Positions 8,258 through 18,704 of a DNA stretch of 64,000 nucleotides are shown piece by piece. A program made the translations under genes and the position numbers. The DNA is from ENR-C587 sp942493235 (GTDB lineage: Bacteria > Bacteroidota > Ignavibacteria > Kapaibacteriales > UBA2268). Where the stretch lies: positions 3,038,001 through 3,102,000 of the forward strand of contig OW818676.1 in NCBI GenBank assembly GCA_942493235.1, written 5' to 3'. Below the pieces are notes generated by a model. The model saw only the letters and a list, made by a program, of their open reading frames with translations. It had not been told where the DNA came from and did no database searches. Each line of letters begins with the position of its first letter. The first letter of the stretch is position 1.

Positions 8258-11200
8258 ATGGAAATAGTTAAAAAATCTTTTATCTGGCTTTCTTTTTTTA
8301 TAATTGCACTTTGCGGAGTATTAGTGTTTTTAGATTTTGTAGCGATAAAATATTCTCTTCAAAGTATTACAGGTAATTTCGGTGAAATAGACGTAACTCC
8401 TATAATAATTATAAGGGTGTCGTTAAGTGTATTTATTATTATTGTTGTTTATTTGTTCCGAGAAACAATTCTAAGCTTCATTCTGAGCAAAACCGATACC
8501 AATAGTACGGCAAAAGATTTCAAGCACGTATTACTATCAATTCAAGATGCAGTTATTTCTACAGACAAATACGGAAAAATAAAAAGAATAAATAAAGCAG
8601 CAGAAGAAATAATCGGTTATAAATACAAAGAAGTTAAAGACAGAAATATAGCTACGGTATTGAATTTATTTTCTCACAAGTCAGAAAAAGAAATTCTATA
8701 TAATCCGGTAGTAGAATTATTTGCCGGCCATTCGAGCAATATTAAATATAAACATTTAGTACTTAGGAATAATTTCAATAAAACATATTTTGTAACTGTA
8801 AATGCGAATTTGGTAAAAAATAGCAAAAATAAAACCGAAGGTACGGTATTAATAATTCGTGATATTGCTGAAAAAAGCAATATTATTCAAGAATTGAATG
8901 AAAGTCGCAATGAAGCCAATATCCTACTTTCGAACATGAAAGAAGGTATTTTCGTAGTTAATAATGAAGGGGAAATCATACGCTGGAGCAAAGGCTCCGA
9001 GCTAATTTTCAATACTCAAAGCGATGAAGTAATCGGGAAATATGTTTGGGATATTATTCCCGAGTATATCATTTATAGAAATTACGAATTCGATGTTCAA
9101 AAATACAAAGAAACAATTTTAGATTCTTTAAGTGATAATACAAATGAATTCATGAATAAAAAACTTTATCAGACAATTAAAAATCCTGACGGAAAAATAA
9201 AAAATATCGAATCATATAATATAAATTATAAAAACAACAACAAATACTATATTGCTTCAATAATCAGAGATATTACCGAAGAAACCGAGAGAAAAGAAAC
9301 TATATTAAAAAGCGAGAATAAATTTAATAAAATTTTCGAATTAAGTCCTATCGGAATTCTAATTGCAGACCTCTATTCCGGTAAAATCATCGACCTAAAT
9401 CAATCATTTGAAAGAATGTTTGAATGGGAAAAATCTGAAATTGTTGGTAAAACTACCTTAGAGATAAATTTCTGGATTTCTAACTCCGAGAAATTAAGCT
9501 ACGTTAGAAACTTGATTAAGAATCATGAAGTAAAAGACTTCAATGTAAAAATGAAAACGAAAAAAGGCAAAGATTTGATATGCTCCCTTTCGGGGACAGT
9601 CATCAATAGCAATGAGCGGAGCTTAGTAATAAGTTATTTAGAAGATATTACCGGTAAAGTAAATGAAGAAATTGAATTACAGAAAATCACTGCTGAGCTT
9701 GAAGAGAAAGTAAAACATAGAACTTTAGAGCTTGAACTGATTAATGATAATTTACAGGAACAGATTTTTGAAAGAATAAATACCGAAAATGCACTACGTG
9801 AAAGCGAAGCAAAATTCAGAGGGCTTATAGAGCAATTACCCATCGGAATTTACAGAACAAGTACTAATGGGTCTATTCTACAGACTAACCCAGCAATAGC
9901 TAATATTCTCGGCTTTGATTCAGAGGAAGAACTAAAGTCGTATAAATTCTATGATTTCTTCGAAAGTCGTGATAAAAGAAATGAATTATACTATTTGGAA
10001 AAATTTGCGGGAGAAATTATCCGCGAAGAGACCAAATTTGTAAAAAAAGATGATAGTATTATTTGGGTGTATAATAATGCAAAAGCCATCAGAGACTCTG
10101 CCGGTAATATTATCATTGATGGGACAATTGAAGATATAACTTATAGAAAACACGCTCAGGCGGCACTACTTGAAAGTAAAGAAAAGTATAGAAAACTTTT
10201 TGATAATCTTAGCGAAATTTACCTCTCAATTAATGAAAATGGTAATTTGATGGAAATATCACCATCGTTTGAGAAAATTTCCGGTTTCCAAATTAAGGAC
10301 TTTCTGGGCAAAAATATAAATTCAATATTGAGTAATGATGACGCTAATAACTACTTTGTTATGTCTTATCAAAATATAAAAGAACCTGCAAACTTTATTA
10401 TATCAATAAAGAATAATCAAAACAAGATTTGCTTTTTATCGCTAAATCTAAAACCGAATTTTGTAGGAGACTTACTGCAAGGATTTGACGGAATTGCACG
10501 CAATATTTCCGGAGAAATCGAACATAACAATATCACTGAAACATTATACGCGATTTCCAGAGCAGTAAATTCGACTGATAGTCTTGACGAATTATTCAGC
10601 AATATTCACAAAGCACTAAGCAACATAATAGATACTACAAATTTCTTCTTTGCGTTAGTTGACTACGATAATAATTTGATACAATTCCCCTATTTAGTCG
10701 ATGAAGTTGATGAGCCGATAGAAGCCATTCCTTATGACACTCCGGACTCTTATACTGCTAAAGTTATTATGTCCGGCGAGCCTATTTTAAGAAGATTTGA
10801 AGAAATTGAGTTCCATAATAAAAAAGATGATATTACAGGAACTTATTCCTTAGTGTGGCTGGGAGTACCTCTCAAGGTAAAAGAAAAAGTTATCGGAGCA
10901 ATAGTGGTTCAGAGTTATAAAGATTACTTTTTATATAATGAAGAAGATATAGGATTATTACAGTCGGTATCAGACCAAGTTGCTCTTGCAATTGAGAGAA
11001 AACGCAATCAGATAGCCCTTGATAACCAATTCAAGTTTGTACAAAATCTCTTGGAAGCTATTCCAAATCCTGTATATTATAAAGACTTAAAGACCAAAAA
11101 GTATATTCTTTGCAATAAGGCATTTGCTGACCATATCGGATATTCTGAAAATCTAATAATCGGGAAAACAATTAGTGAATTGATTGATATAGAATATGCT

Positions 11201-12124
11201 AAAGAATTCGAAAGCTATGATGATACTATTATAAATCAAAATGGAATTCAATCCTATCAAGCCGTATTTAAAAGTAAGAGTGGTACCGATTTTAATTCAA
11301 TTGTTTATCGTTCCATATTTGTTGACAGCGAGGGAAATCCTGCCGGCATAGTTGGAGCAATCAATGATATCACAGCAACTAAAAAAGCAGAAGCAGAAAT
11401 AATCAAAGCTCTCAAAAAGGAACAGGAACTCGGAGAATTAAAATCAAATTTCATCTCTATGGTTTCTCACGAATACAGAACACCACTTCAAGCTATGATG
11501 ATGTCAACAGAACTCTTACATGACTATTGGGAAAAGCTAAATGAAGATAGCCGTGAAAAACAATTTGATAGAATAAAAAACTCTATCAAGACCCTTAATA
11601 GTATGCTTGATGATGTGATTCTGCTTAACAAATCAGAGCGTGGTGCTTTAGTATGTAATCCTGCTTGGACTAAGCTTTCTCCTATCTGCGAAAGCCTAAC
11701 TCGTGAAATTCAATTCCTTGCAAAAGACAAATGTACAGTTGATTTTATTATTGATAATCCTGATATTAAATCTTATATTGATGAAAGACTATTGCATTTG
11801 GTACTAACTAATCTGCTTTCTAATGCAGTAAAATATTCAAAAATTAACGGGGAAGTATTGTTCCATGTATCGGTATATCCCGACAGGGTTGATTTCACTG
11901 TAAAAGATTGCGGAATAGGCATTCCTGAAGTCGAGCATAGAAGATTGTTTGAACCATTCTTCCGCTCAAGGAATGTAGGCACTATTTCCGGCACAGGTCT
12001 CGGTTTAGCTATTGTAAAAGATGCCCTATTTGCTCAAGGCGGTACTATTACTTACGAAAGTGTCGAAAATGTAGGTACTACATTCTTTGTAAGTATTCCT
12101 TATAAAGCTTATGAGCCGATTTAA
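8258..12124 (+). CDS. Membrane-associated multi-PAS/GAF sensor histidine kinase
   Basis: 1288 residues. Two N-terminal membrane helices (about 8-28 and 44-65) with only a short loop between, so sensing is probably mainly cytoplasmic. Then successive PAS domains (about 85-200, 217-340, 350-470, 515-630, 640-745), a GAF domain (about 750-910) and a further PAS (about 925-1040). A coiled coil near 470-510 joins PAS units. The HisKA H-box SHEYRTPL gives phospho-His 1071; the HATPase_c domain follows, with DCGIGIP and GTGLGL. No receiver domain, so the partner regulator is elsewhere, perhaps one of the receivers at 17-21 or 53-61 kb. Monocistronic: peroxiredoxin is divergent and a tandem repeat separates the next gene. 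Confidence 0.9.
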   Translation: MEIVKKSFIWLSFFIIALCGVLVFLDFVAIKYSLQSITGNFGEIDVTPIIIIRVSLSVFIIIVVYLFRETILSFILSKTDTNSTAKDFKHVLLSIQDAVISTDKYGKIKRINKAAEEIIGYKYKEVKDRNIATVLNLFSHKSEKEILYNPVVELFAGHSSNIKYKHLVLRNNFNKTYFVTVNANLVKNSKNKTEGTVLIIRDIAEKSNIIQELNESRNEANILLSNMKEGIFVVNNEGEIIRWSKGSELIFNTQSDEVIGKYVWDIIPEYIIYRNYEFDVQKYKETILDSLSDNTNEFMNKKLYQTIKNPDGKIKNIESYNINYKNNNKYYIASIIRDITEETERKETILKSENKFNKIFELSPIGILIADLYSGKIIDLNQSFERMFEWEKSEIVGKTTLEINFWISNSEKLSYVRNLIKNHEVKDFNVKMKTKKGKDLICSLSGTVINSNERSLVISYLEDITGKVNEEIELQKITAELEEKVKHRTLELELINDNLQEQIFERINTENALRESEAKFRGLIEQLPIGIYRTSTNGSILQTNPAIANILGFDSEEELKSYKFYDFFESRDKRNELYYLEKFAGEIIREETKFVKKDDSIIWVYNNAKAIRDSAGNIIIDGTIEDITYRKHAQAALLESKEKYRKLFDNLSEIYLSINENGNLMEISPSFEKISGFQIKDFLGKNINSILSNDDANNYFVMSYQNIKEPANFIISIKNNQNKICFLSLNLKPNFVGDLLQGFDGIARNISGEIEHNNITETLYAISRAVNSTDSLDELFSNIHKALSNIIDTTNFFFALVDYDNNLIQFPYLVDEVDEPIEAIPYDTPDSYTAKVIMSGEPILRRFEEIEFHNKKDDITGTYSLVWLGVPLKVKEKVIGAIVVQSYKDYFLYNEEDIGLLQSVSDQVALAIERKRNQIALDNQFKFVQNLLEAIPNPVYYKDLKTKKYILCNKAFADHIGYSENLIIGKTISELIDIEYAKEFESYDDTIINQNGIQSYQAVFKSKSGTDFNSIVYRSIFVDSEGNPAGIVGAINDITATKKAEAEIIKALKKEQELGELKSNFISMVSHEYRTPLQAMMMSTELLHDYWEKLNEDSREKQFDRIKNSIKTLNSMLDDVILLNKSERGALVCNPAWTKLSPICESLTREIQFLAKDKCTVDFIIDNPDIKSYIDERLLHLVLTNLLSNAVKYSKINGEVLFHVSVYPDRVDFTVKDCGIGIPEVEHRRLFEPFFRSRNVGTISGTGLGLAIVKDALFAQGGTITYESVENVGTTFFVSIPYKAYEPI

Positions 12125-12172
12125 AATAATTCTTGTTTTTATTAAAATTATATCTTAGTTTTGAGTATATGC

Positions 12173-12283
12173 TCATAATTTTTATTCATAATTTTTATTC
12201 ATAATCTTTATTCATAATCTTTATTCATAATCTTTATTCATAATCTTTATTCATAATCTTTATTCATAATCTTTATTCATAAT
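12173..12283 (+). repeat. 13-bp tandem repeat, about eight copies
   Basis: The unit TTATTCATAATCT recurs with exact 13-nt period, TTATTC starting at 12182, 12195, 12208, 12221, 12234, 12247, 12260 and 12273. The first two units carry T in place of C. The array fills most of the gap between the kinase stop and the DUF134 gene, ending about 40 nt before its ATG. Confidence 0.9.
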
Positions 12284-12320
12284 TATTATTGAGTATTTTT
12301 TATTACAAGAAAGACAAAAC

Positions 12321-12686
12321 ATGTCCAGACCACAAAAATGCAGATTTATACAAAATTTGCCTGAAGAATCATTTTTCAATCCGACGGTTGATGATTTGGA
12401 TATAATTGAGCAAGTAATCATTTCTTTCGATGAATTAGAAGCACTTAGATTAGCTGACCTTGAAGGGCTCTCTCAGGCTGAATCTGCAGAAATAATGGGA
12501 ATCTCGCGTTCTACATTCGGAAGAATCATCGAGAAAGCTCGTAAGAATTCGGCTGATGCACTAATTAATAAAAAGAAGATTTTCATTATGGGCGGTAAAT
12601 TCTGTAACAAACACGACAAGAAAAGCAATTGTAACAGAAAGGGTGAATGTATGTCTTGTTGTAAAAATTTCAATTCCCCAAATTAA
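12321..12686 (+). CDS. DUF134/UPF0251 family DNA-binding protein
   Basis: A 121-residue predicted transcription regulator. It opens with the family hallmark MSRPQKCRFI and then a sigma-70 region 4-like helix-turn-helix (SFDELEALRLADLEGLSQAE, then AEIMGISRSTFGRIIEKAR). The C-terminus is Cys-rich (CNKHDKKSNC, CMSCC), probably a metal or iron-sulfur site, as in many family members found near metal or nitrogenase-cofactor genes. Here no such gene adjoins; PPK2 is convergent. The 13-bp tandem repeat in front may influence its promoter. Its targets cannot be read from the sequence. Confidence 0.88.
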   Translation: MSRPQKCRFIQNLPEESFFNPTVDDLDIIEQVIISFDELEALRLADLEGLSQAESAEIMGISRSTFGRIIEKARKNSADALINKKKIFIMGGKFCNKHDKKSNCNRKGECMSCCKNFNSPN

Positions 12687-12831
12687 TCAAACAAAATAAA
12701 CCTTGAATAACTAATCAGATGAAGTAGTATCATATCATTTTTGAATTTGATATGTACAATTCATATAGTAAATGAAATATGATAATTAGACTATTGCAAA
12801 ACTCAGATTAATCCATTTCTCCTTGATACAA

Positions 12832-12960
12832 GAGACTGTCTAAAATTAATAATATTTCCAAATCGTCATTCTGAGTGCAACGAAGAATCCATAATTATCA
12901 ACATTTAGTTTTATCTGGATTCTTCACTTCGTTCAGAATATCAACTTTTTAGACAGCCTC
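12832..12960. repeat. Dispersed palindromic element, copy 1
   Basis: A 129-bp near-palindrome. Outer arms GAGACTGTCTAAAA (12832-12845) and TTTTTAGACAGCCTC (12946-12960) are complementary. Inner arms GTCATTCTGAGTGCAACG... (12865-12891) and ...CACTTCGTTCAGAATATC (12916-12942) pair around an AT-rich loop. A diverged copy lies at about 30091-30204. Non-coding; the rest of the 12687-12992 gap shows nothing else I can name. Confidence 0.75.
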
Positions 12961-12992
12961 TGATATACACTTATGAAATATTTCAAAAATAA

Positions 12993-13856
12993 TTAATACA
13001 CACCCGGAACGAAGTTCTGCTCTGTTTTAGGTGGACGCAAATAGCTATTATCAATTTTTCGTGGCGGAAGTGTAATAGGAGCCGGAGTAACATCTTGATA
13101 ATGAATCATAGTTAAAAGATGAGCTATGCAATTAAGTCGTGCAGCTTTTTTATCGTCCGAAGGAATATCCCACCAGCGGGCTACATTGATATCGGTAAAT
13201 TTAAACATTTTATCTTTGGCTTTGGAATACTCTACCCATTTATCATAAGAAGCCAAATCCATTGGCGAAAGCTTCCATCTTTTATTCGGGTCTTCGGCTC
13301 TGTCTTTAAAACGTCTTTCTTGCTCTTCATCGCTAACAGAGAACCAATATTTAAGAAGTATGATTCCGGAGCGGACTAACATTCTTTCAAATTCAGGACA
13401 AGATCGTAAAAATTCTTCGTTTTCTTCTGGAGTACAGAATCCCATCACGGTCTCTACCCCCGGGCGGTTGTACCAGCTTCTGTCAAAAATAACAATTTCT
13501 CCGGCAGAAGGCAAGTGAGCTACATAACGCTGAAAATACCATTGAGAAGCTTCCTTTTCGGAAGGTTTATCCAATGCCACTACCCTACATCCGCGAGGAT
13601 TAAGCGGTTCGGTTATTCTTTTAATTGCACCACCCTTACCGGCAGCATCTCTCCCCTCTACTATAATAACTACTTTTAGCCCTTGATGCTTAACCCAATA
13701 TTGCAGCTTTACAAGCTCAGTCTGAAGCTTCAACATCTCCGATTCATAATAATTTTTTGAAATTTTACCGTACATATTATGCTTAGGAATAACCGGCACG
13801 TTAATCTCATTTTCAGTTTCTTTGATTTTTGATTTTTCTTTTTTATTCTTTCCCAT
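12993..13856 (-). CDS. ppk2: Polyphosphate kinase 2 (PPK2) family protein
   Basis: 287 residues. PPK2 enzymes transfer phosphate between polyphosphate and nucleotides (NDP to NTP or NMP to NDP) in the cytoplasm. The single PPK2 domain (about 35-265) has Walker A GRDAAGKGG, the Walker B-like FDRSWYNRPGVE, and the lid-type EEQERRF with downstream RAEDPNKRWKLSP. One domain of normal length, so a one-domain PPK2; whether it is class I (NDP) or II/III cannot be fixed by eye, though the length and NRPGVE fit class I. The first 25 residues are Lys/Glu-rich and probably disordered. Monocistronic, divergent from the regulatory operon at 14006. Confidence 0.9.
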   Translation of the reverse strand: MGKNKKEKSKIKETENEINVPVIPKHNMYGKISKNYYESEMLKLQTELVKLQYWVKHQGLKVVIIVEGRDAAGKGGAIKRITEPLNPRGCRVVALDKPSEKEASQWYFQRYVAHLPSAGEIVIFDRSWYNRPGVETVMGFCTPEENEEFLRSCPEFERMLVRSGIILLKYWFSVSDEEQERRFKDRAEDPNKRWKLSPMDLASYDKWVEYSKAKDKMFKFTDINVARWWDIPSDDKKAARLNCIAHLLTMIHYQDVTPAPITLPPRKIDNSYLRPPKTEQNFVPGVY

Positions 13857-14005
13857 CTCGGTCTCTGATTTGTCAATAATAAATTACAGAGCAAAAATAT
13901 ACTATATTTTTTAAAAATACAAGTATAATATTCAAATTAAAAAAATATCTCTTTTTATTTTGAAATTATTTTATTATATTTTAAAATAAAATTATTGAAA
14001 GTTAA

Positions 14006-17000
14006 ATGGAAAACAGACTAACATATCAAGATATTAGCTCTAAGCTTATGCAACTTGAAGAAATGAATTTAAGTTATAAGGAAAAGATTAAAGAGCTCGA
14101 AAGCAAGAATAACACACATTCTTCTTTTGATTATTCTATTTTTGAAACTATATCGTCTGGAATAGTAATATTTTGGGATAATAAAATCGAATATATAAAC
14201 CCTGCAACAAAAACAATGCTCGGAATTAGTTCGCTCGAGCAATATTTCGAGAAATCTCCGTTGGATTTTATAAGCCCTGAAAATAAAGCATTAGCTTATG
14301 AAAGGATTAACTTAGTATTAAGCGGTTCTCAGCTCCCTACAATCGAAGAAAAGATTATTAGGGTTGATAATCATCAGATAGTTGATGTATTATTGACCTC
14401 ATCGATAATTACATTTAAAAATACAAAGCGTGTTTTAGTGGTTTTAACCGATATTACTGAAAAAAATCATTTTGAATTTGAATTACGAAAAAGTATAAAT
14501 AGGCTTCAGTCTCTATACGGGCTTAATAAATTCAATTACGAAACAGAAGTCGAATTTATAAACTTTATTATCGAGGAGGCAGAAAGAATCAGCAATAGCT
14601 ATATCAGCTTCTTTCATTTCGTTAACGATGACCAAATAAATTTAAGCCTAATGACTTGGTCTAAAAATACTTTTACTCAATGTACTGCCCCTGCTTTAGG
14701 AAATTACTCTGTTAAAGAAGCCGGAATTTGGGTTGAATGCCTGAGTACCGGTAAACCAATGATATATAATGATTATAAGAAAGTCAAAGACAAGAAAGGG
14801 CTACCAGAAGGTCATTTCCCTATAAAGCGGTTTATGACATTTCCAATTGTTGACGATGGTAAATATGTTGCTATTTGCGGAGTCGGTAATAAAGTTACTG
14901 ACTATGAAGAAGACGATATGCGTCAGTTAAGTATTTTCCTTGATGCCATGTGGGCAAAGCTTAAAAGTTTCAGATTTGAGCAACAGCTTATTGATAGTGA
15001 AAATAAATACCGGAATATTATCGAATGCTCTAACGATGCAATTTTAATTATATATAATAAAACTATTCTTTTTGCCAATAAAAAGCTTTCCGAATTAACC
15101 GGATATAAATTAAATCAATTGATTAATAAAGACTTTTTTAGCTTATATGATTTTGACTCTACAAAAAAGGTAATTCAATACTATTCCTTAAGAATGAACG
15201 GAGACTATGCTCCCAGTAGTTATGAAGTATATATAAAAACAAAGACCGGAAATTTAATTCCTGTCGAGCAATCAGTAGAAATTATCGAATTTGAAAATAA
15301 AACATCAGAATTAATATTTATTCGCAATATTAGCGACAGGAAAGCCCATGATATTGAATTATTAAAATTATCTAAAGCTGTTGAATTTAGTCCAAGCTCA
15401 ATTATTATTACTGATGCTGATGCAAAAATCGAATATGTAAATCCGAAATTTACCGAGCTAACCGGGTATTTGCCTGAAGAAGCAATTGGTAGAACTCCGT
15501 CTATACTTAAATCAGGTCAAGTCGAGAAAATGGTTTATAAAGCAATGTGGGCAGCTATTAACTCGGGGAATACTTGGAAAGGCGAATTCCTGAATAAGAA
15601 AAAATCGGGTGATTTATTCTGGGTATTATCTACAATTTCATCAATCAAAGATGATAAAGGTAATTTACAAAAATTTGTCTCGGTTAGCGAAGAAATCACT
15701 TCTATTAAAGAAAAAGAAGCCGAACTTCTGCATAGCAATACAAATCTAAGGCTATTAAATGAATGTCATATAGCACTTTTAAACTGTGAAAATGAAGATG
15801 AAATGCTATTTGCTTTCTGCGACATTGCAGTAACTTCACTAAATTATGATTTAGCCATTATTGCCGAACACTTCACTGAAGATACAGATAATTATATTGA
15901 ATTTAAAGCATATAGCTCATCAGAGTTACAGCCCGATTTAAAAAAGGGGATTCGTATTAATCTCAGCATTAATTGCGAAATTAATCGTGCTATTGTCCAA
16001 AACAATCTTGTAGCTTGTTCAAATTCCGATTTATGCAATAACTGTATAAAAGGTTTTTTTGACGTACCCTATGAAAGTATGATTGTAATTCCTTTTGTAA
16101 AAAATACGGCAACACCAAAAGTATTATTACTAATAAAAAACACATTTGTTCAAATTACAGATGCGGAATATCATTTAATATACGAATTGTTAAATTATAT
16201 TATTTTTGGTATCGACATTTTACAAGAAAGATTAGAAAAGAAAAGATACGAAGAAATTCATTTATTTGAAAAAGAACAGTTAAATGTAACATTAGATAGC
16301 ATTGCCGATGCAGTAATAACTGTAAACCGCGAAGGATTCATTAATTATGTAAATAAAGCTACATTAAAATTATTTGATGAATTTGAAAATGCCCTCTTAG
16401 GTAAAAGGATATTCGATGTAATCAATTTATTTGATTTAAAAGATAGAAAAATATTATTCAATCCTTTTGATTTAGTTGAAGAAATTATCGAGAATAAAGA
16501 TGTAATGAAATCTATTTATGTATTACTTAATAGTACAAATCATAGAAAGAATGTTAACATCACAGCTTCGAAAATCTTAGATGCTCAATCAATTTTTATC
16601 GGTGTAGTTATTGTTATTAAAGACATAACAAAGCTTGTAAAAATAGAAACTCAAGCCGCTTTATCTCAAAAAATGGAGTCAGTCGGTCAATTAGCCTCGG
16701 GAATTGCTCACGAAATTAATACACCTATGCAATTTGTTGGCGATAATACTTTCTTTCTTAAAGAATCATTCGATTCGATTTTTAATTTTGTAAATACTGT
16801 CAGAAGTTCAATAGTAGAAAACAAATTTTCAACACTTGAAGATTATATTCTATTTATGCGGGATAAGTATCAGGAAAATGATATGGAATATCTTAGCCAA
16901 GAGATACCTACAGCTATAGATAGAACTCTTGATGGGATAGACAGGGTTAGAAAAATTGTAATTGCTATGAAAAACTTTGCTCACAGCTCCGGCAAGCAAA

Positions 17001-17488
17001 AAGCTCAATCCAATTTGAATCAAGGAATTGAAGTTACGGTTACAATTTCCAAAAACGAATGGAAATATATAGGGGAATTAGTAACAGAGCTTAATCCGAA
17101 TATGCCACCGGTATTCTGTTCTCTCGACGAGATAAACCAAGTGTTTTTAAATATTATTGTTAATTCGGCTCATGCTATAGCAGAAAGAAAGCTTACAGAA
17201 CCAAATTTAGAAGGCAAAATATTAATTAAAACAGATTTTGATAAAGCCAATGCGGTTATTCAAATTACAGATAATGGCTGTGGTATTCAAAAGGATAAGA
17301 TTAATAGGATTTTCGACCCATTCTTTACTACTAAAGAAGTAGGTAAAGGCACCGGGCAGGGGCTTTCAATAGCACATGATATTATAGTCGATAAACATAA
17401 AGGCACAATTGAAGTAGAATCACAGTGGGGTGTCGGCACTAAGTTTATTATAACATTACCAATTTCAGGAGCAAAATATGGAGAATAA
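14006..17488 (+). CDS. Soluble PAS/GAF sensor histidine kinase
   Basis: 1160 residues, no membrane helix. N-terminal coiled coil (5-35), PAS (about 45-150), GAF of the GAF_2/HWE-like type (about 160-320; FHFVNDDQINLSLMTWS), PAS (335-445), PAS (452-570; the VNPKFTELTGYLPEEAIG form), a second GAF-like region (about 590-745) with several cysteines (CSNSDLCNNC), and PAS (755-870). The H-box SGIAHEINTPMQFVGDN gives phospho-His 902, and the HATPase_c has ITDNGCGIQKDK and GKGTGQGLSI. Overlaps the next gene by 11 nt. First gene of a four-gene operon; its likely targets are the receivers encoded immediately downstream. Confidence 0.9.
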   Translation: MENRLTYQDISSKLMQLEEMNLSYKEKIKELESKNNTHSSFDYSIFETISSGIVIFWDNKIEYINPATKTMLGISSLEQYFEKSPLDFISPENKALAYERINLVLSGSQLPTIEEKIIRVDNHQIVDVLLTSSIITFKNTKRVLVVLTDITEKNHFEFELRKSINRLQSLYGLNKFNYETEVEFINFIIEEAERISNSYISFFHFVNDDQINLSLMTWSKNTFTQCTAPALGNYSVKEAGIWVECLSTGKPMIYNDYKKVKDKKGLPEGHFPIKRFMTFPIVDDGKYVAICGVGNKVTDYEEDDMRQLSIFLDAMWAKLKSFRFEQQLIDSENKYRNIIECSNDAILIIYNKTILFANKKLSELTGYKLNQLINKDFFSLYDFDSTKKVIQYYSLRMNGDYAPSSYEVYIKTKTGNLIPVEQSVEIIEFENKTSELIFIRNISDRKAHDIELLKLSKAVEFSPSSIIITDADAKIEYVNPKFTELTGYLPEEAIGRTPSILKSGQVEKMVYKAMWAAINSGNTWKGEFLNKKKSGDLFWVLSTISSIKDDKGNLQKFVSVSEEITSIKEKEAELLHSNTNLRLLNECHIALLNCENEDEMLFAFCDIAVTSLNYDLAIIAEHFTEDTDNYIEFKAYSSSELQPDLKKGIRINLSINCEINRAIVQNNLVACSNSDLCNNCIKGFFDVPYESMIVIPFVKNTATPKVLLLIKNTFVQITDAEYHLIYELLNYIIFGIDILQERLEKKRYEEIHLFEKEQLNVTLDSIADAVITVNREGFINYVNKATLKLFDEFENALLGKRIFDVINLFDLKDRKILFNPFDLVEEIIENKDVMKSIYVLLNSTNHRKNVNITASKILDAQSIFIGVVIVIKDITKLVKIETQAALSQKMESVGQLASGIAHEINTPMQFVGDNTFFLKESFDSIFNFVNTVRSSIVENKFSTLEDYILFMRDKYQENDMEYLSQEIPTAIDRTLDGIDRVRKIVIAMKNFAHSSGKQKAQSNLNQGIEVTVTISKNEWKYIGELVTELNPNMPPVFCSLDEINQVFLNIIVNSAHAIAERKLTEPNLEGKILIKTDFDKANAVIQITDNGCGIQKDKINRIFDPFFTTKEVGKGTGQGLSIAHDIIVDKHKGTIEVESQWGVGTKFIITLPISGAKYGE

Positions 17489-18704
17489 AACCAACATTCT
17501 TTTTGTTGATGATGAGAATGAAGTCTTAGATGGCTATAAAAGAATATTTTTCCGATTAAAAGATACTATGAATTTATTTTTCTCACTTTCTGCCGAAAAT
17601 GCCTTAGACATTATCAATGCTAACAAAATTGATATTCTTATAACTGATTTGTATATGCCGAATATGGACGGTTTAGAATTAGCTTATAAAGTTAAAAATT
17701 CAAATCCCGAAATTATAAGAATGTTGCTGACGGGGACTAACGACAGCAATAAAGGAATCCATGCCTCAGGTGCTATTCATCAGCTATTAGCTAAGCCGAT
17801 TGAACCCAAAGATTTGATTGAAATAGTGCTTAAAGCGGTAAATCTTCGCAAAGAAATTAATTCCTCTAAAGTGGTTAGCGTTATTAACGGTATAGGCTTT
17901 ATTCCTGTTTTGCCAGATATAGTTATGAGAATAGAAAAAGAGCTGCTTGAGACGGAAGTTGATTTACAGAAAATTTCAGCTATAATTTCTGAAGATACTG
18001 CTATAGTTGCCAAAGTACTACAATTGGTTAATTCAAGCTTTGTCGGAATCAAAAATAGAATAGTAAATATCAATCAAGCCGTTTCAATATTAGGGGCAAA
18101 TTCTATTAAATCATTAATATTAGTAATTCAATTATTCAATAATTCCAAATTAACTTCTACTCAAAAGAGGTTTCTTACAAAGATTTCTTCTCATTCATTA
18201 AGAACAGGTGTAATAGCGAAAAGAATTGCAACTATTTTAGATTTATCAAAATCAGAAATTGAAGATGCCTTTATCGGAGGAATTTTGCACGATATAGGCA
18301 AAATAATTTTAATTCAAAACTTCCCAAATTTCAAAATGATTTACGATGAAGAATACTTGCATATCCATCAATTCCTGAATGAAGAAGAAAAAGCATTCGG
18401 AATCACACATTGCCAAGCCGGTGCTTATTTACTTGCTCTATGGGGGCTACCCGATTCGATAATTGAAGCAATATATTACCATCATCATCCGGATAAATCC
18501 TCTTTTACTTTAGATAAAATGACGGCTATCTTGCAATTAGCCGATATAGTATCCAAAACATATTTGCCAAATAAAGAAATTACATTAGACAATACTGATA
18601 AAATTCAGTATTATTTTAGAGAATTAGATATTGAATTCTGGAATAAAACATTCCCTGATAATAAAATAGAGATTTTTATTAATCACGTAATAAGTGAGTT
18701 ATGA
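17478..18704 (+). CDS. Response regulator, REC-HDOD
   Basis: 408 residues. Receiver domain 5-120 with acidic pocket VDDE, phospho-Asp 57 (LITDLYMPNMDG) and Lys 106 (LAKPIEP). Then an HDOD domain (about 130-330; VLPDIVMRIEKEL, ISEDTAIVAKVLQLVNSSF, GGILHDIGKIIL). HDOD is the HD-related output domain found in many signalling proteins; this one retains an HDxxxK-like string but HDODs are generally regarded as non-catalytic. The start lies inside the end of the kinase gene (11-nt overlap), which argues for translational coupling and a cognate pair. The stop overlaps the next start by 4 nt. Confidence 0.9.
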   Translation: MENKTNILFVDDENEVLDGYKRIFFRLKDTMNLFFSLSAENALDIINANKIDILITDLYMPNMDGLELAYKVKNSNPEIIRMLLTGTNDSNKGIHASGAIHQLLAKPIEPKDLIEIVLKAVNLRKEINSSKVVSVINGIGFIPVLPDIVMRIEKELLETEVDLQKISAIISEDTAIVAKVLQLVNSSFVGIKNRIVNINQAVSILGANSIKSLILVIQLFNNSKLTSTQKRFLTKISSHSLRTGVIAKRIATILDLSKSEIEDAFIGGILHDIGKIILIQNFPNFKMIYDEEYLHIHQFLNEEEKAFGITHCQAGAYLLALWGLPDSIIEAIYYHHHPDKSSFTLDKMTAILQLADIVSKTYLPNKEITLDNTDKIQYYFRELDIEFWNKTFPDNKIEIFINHVISEL

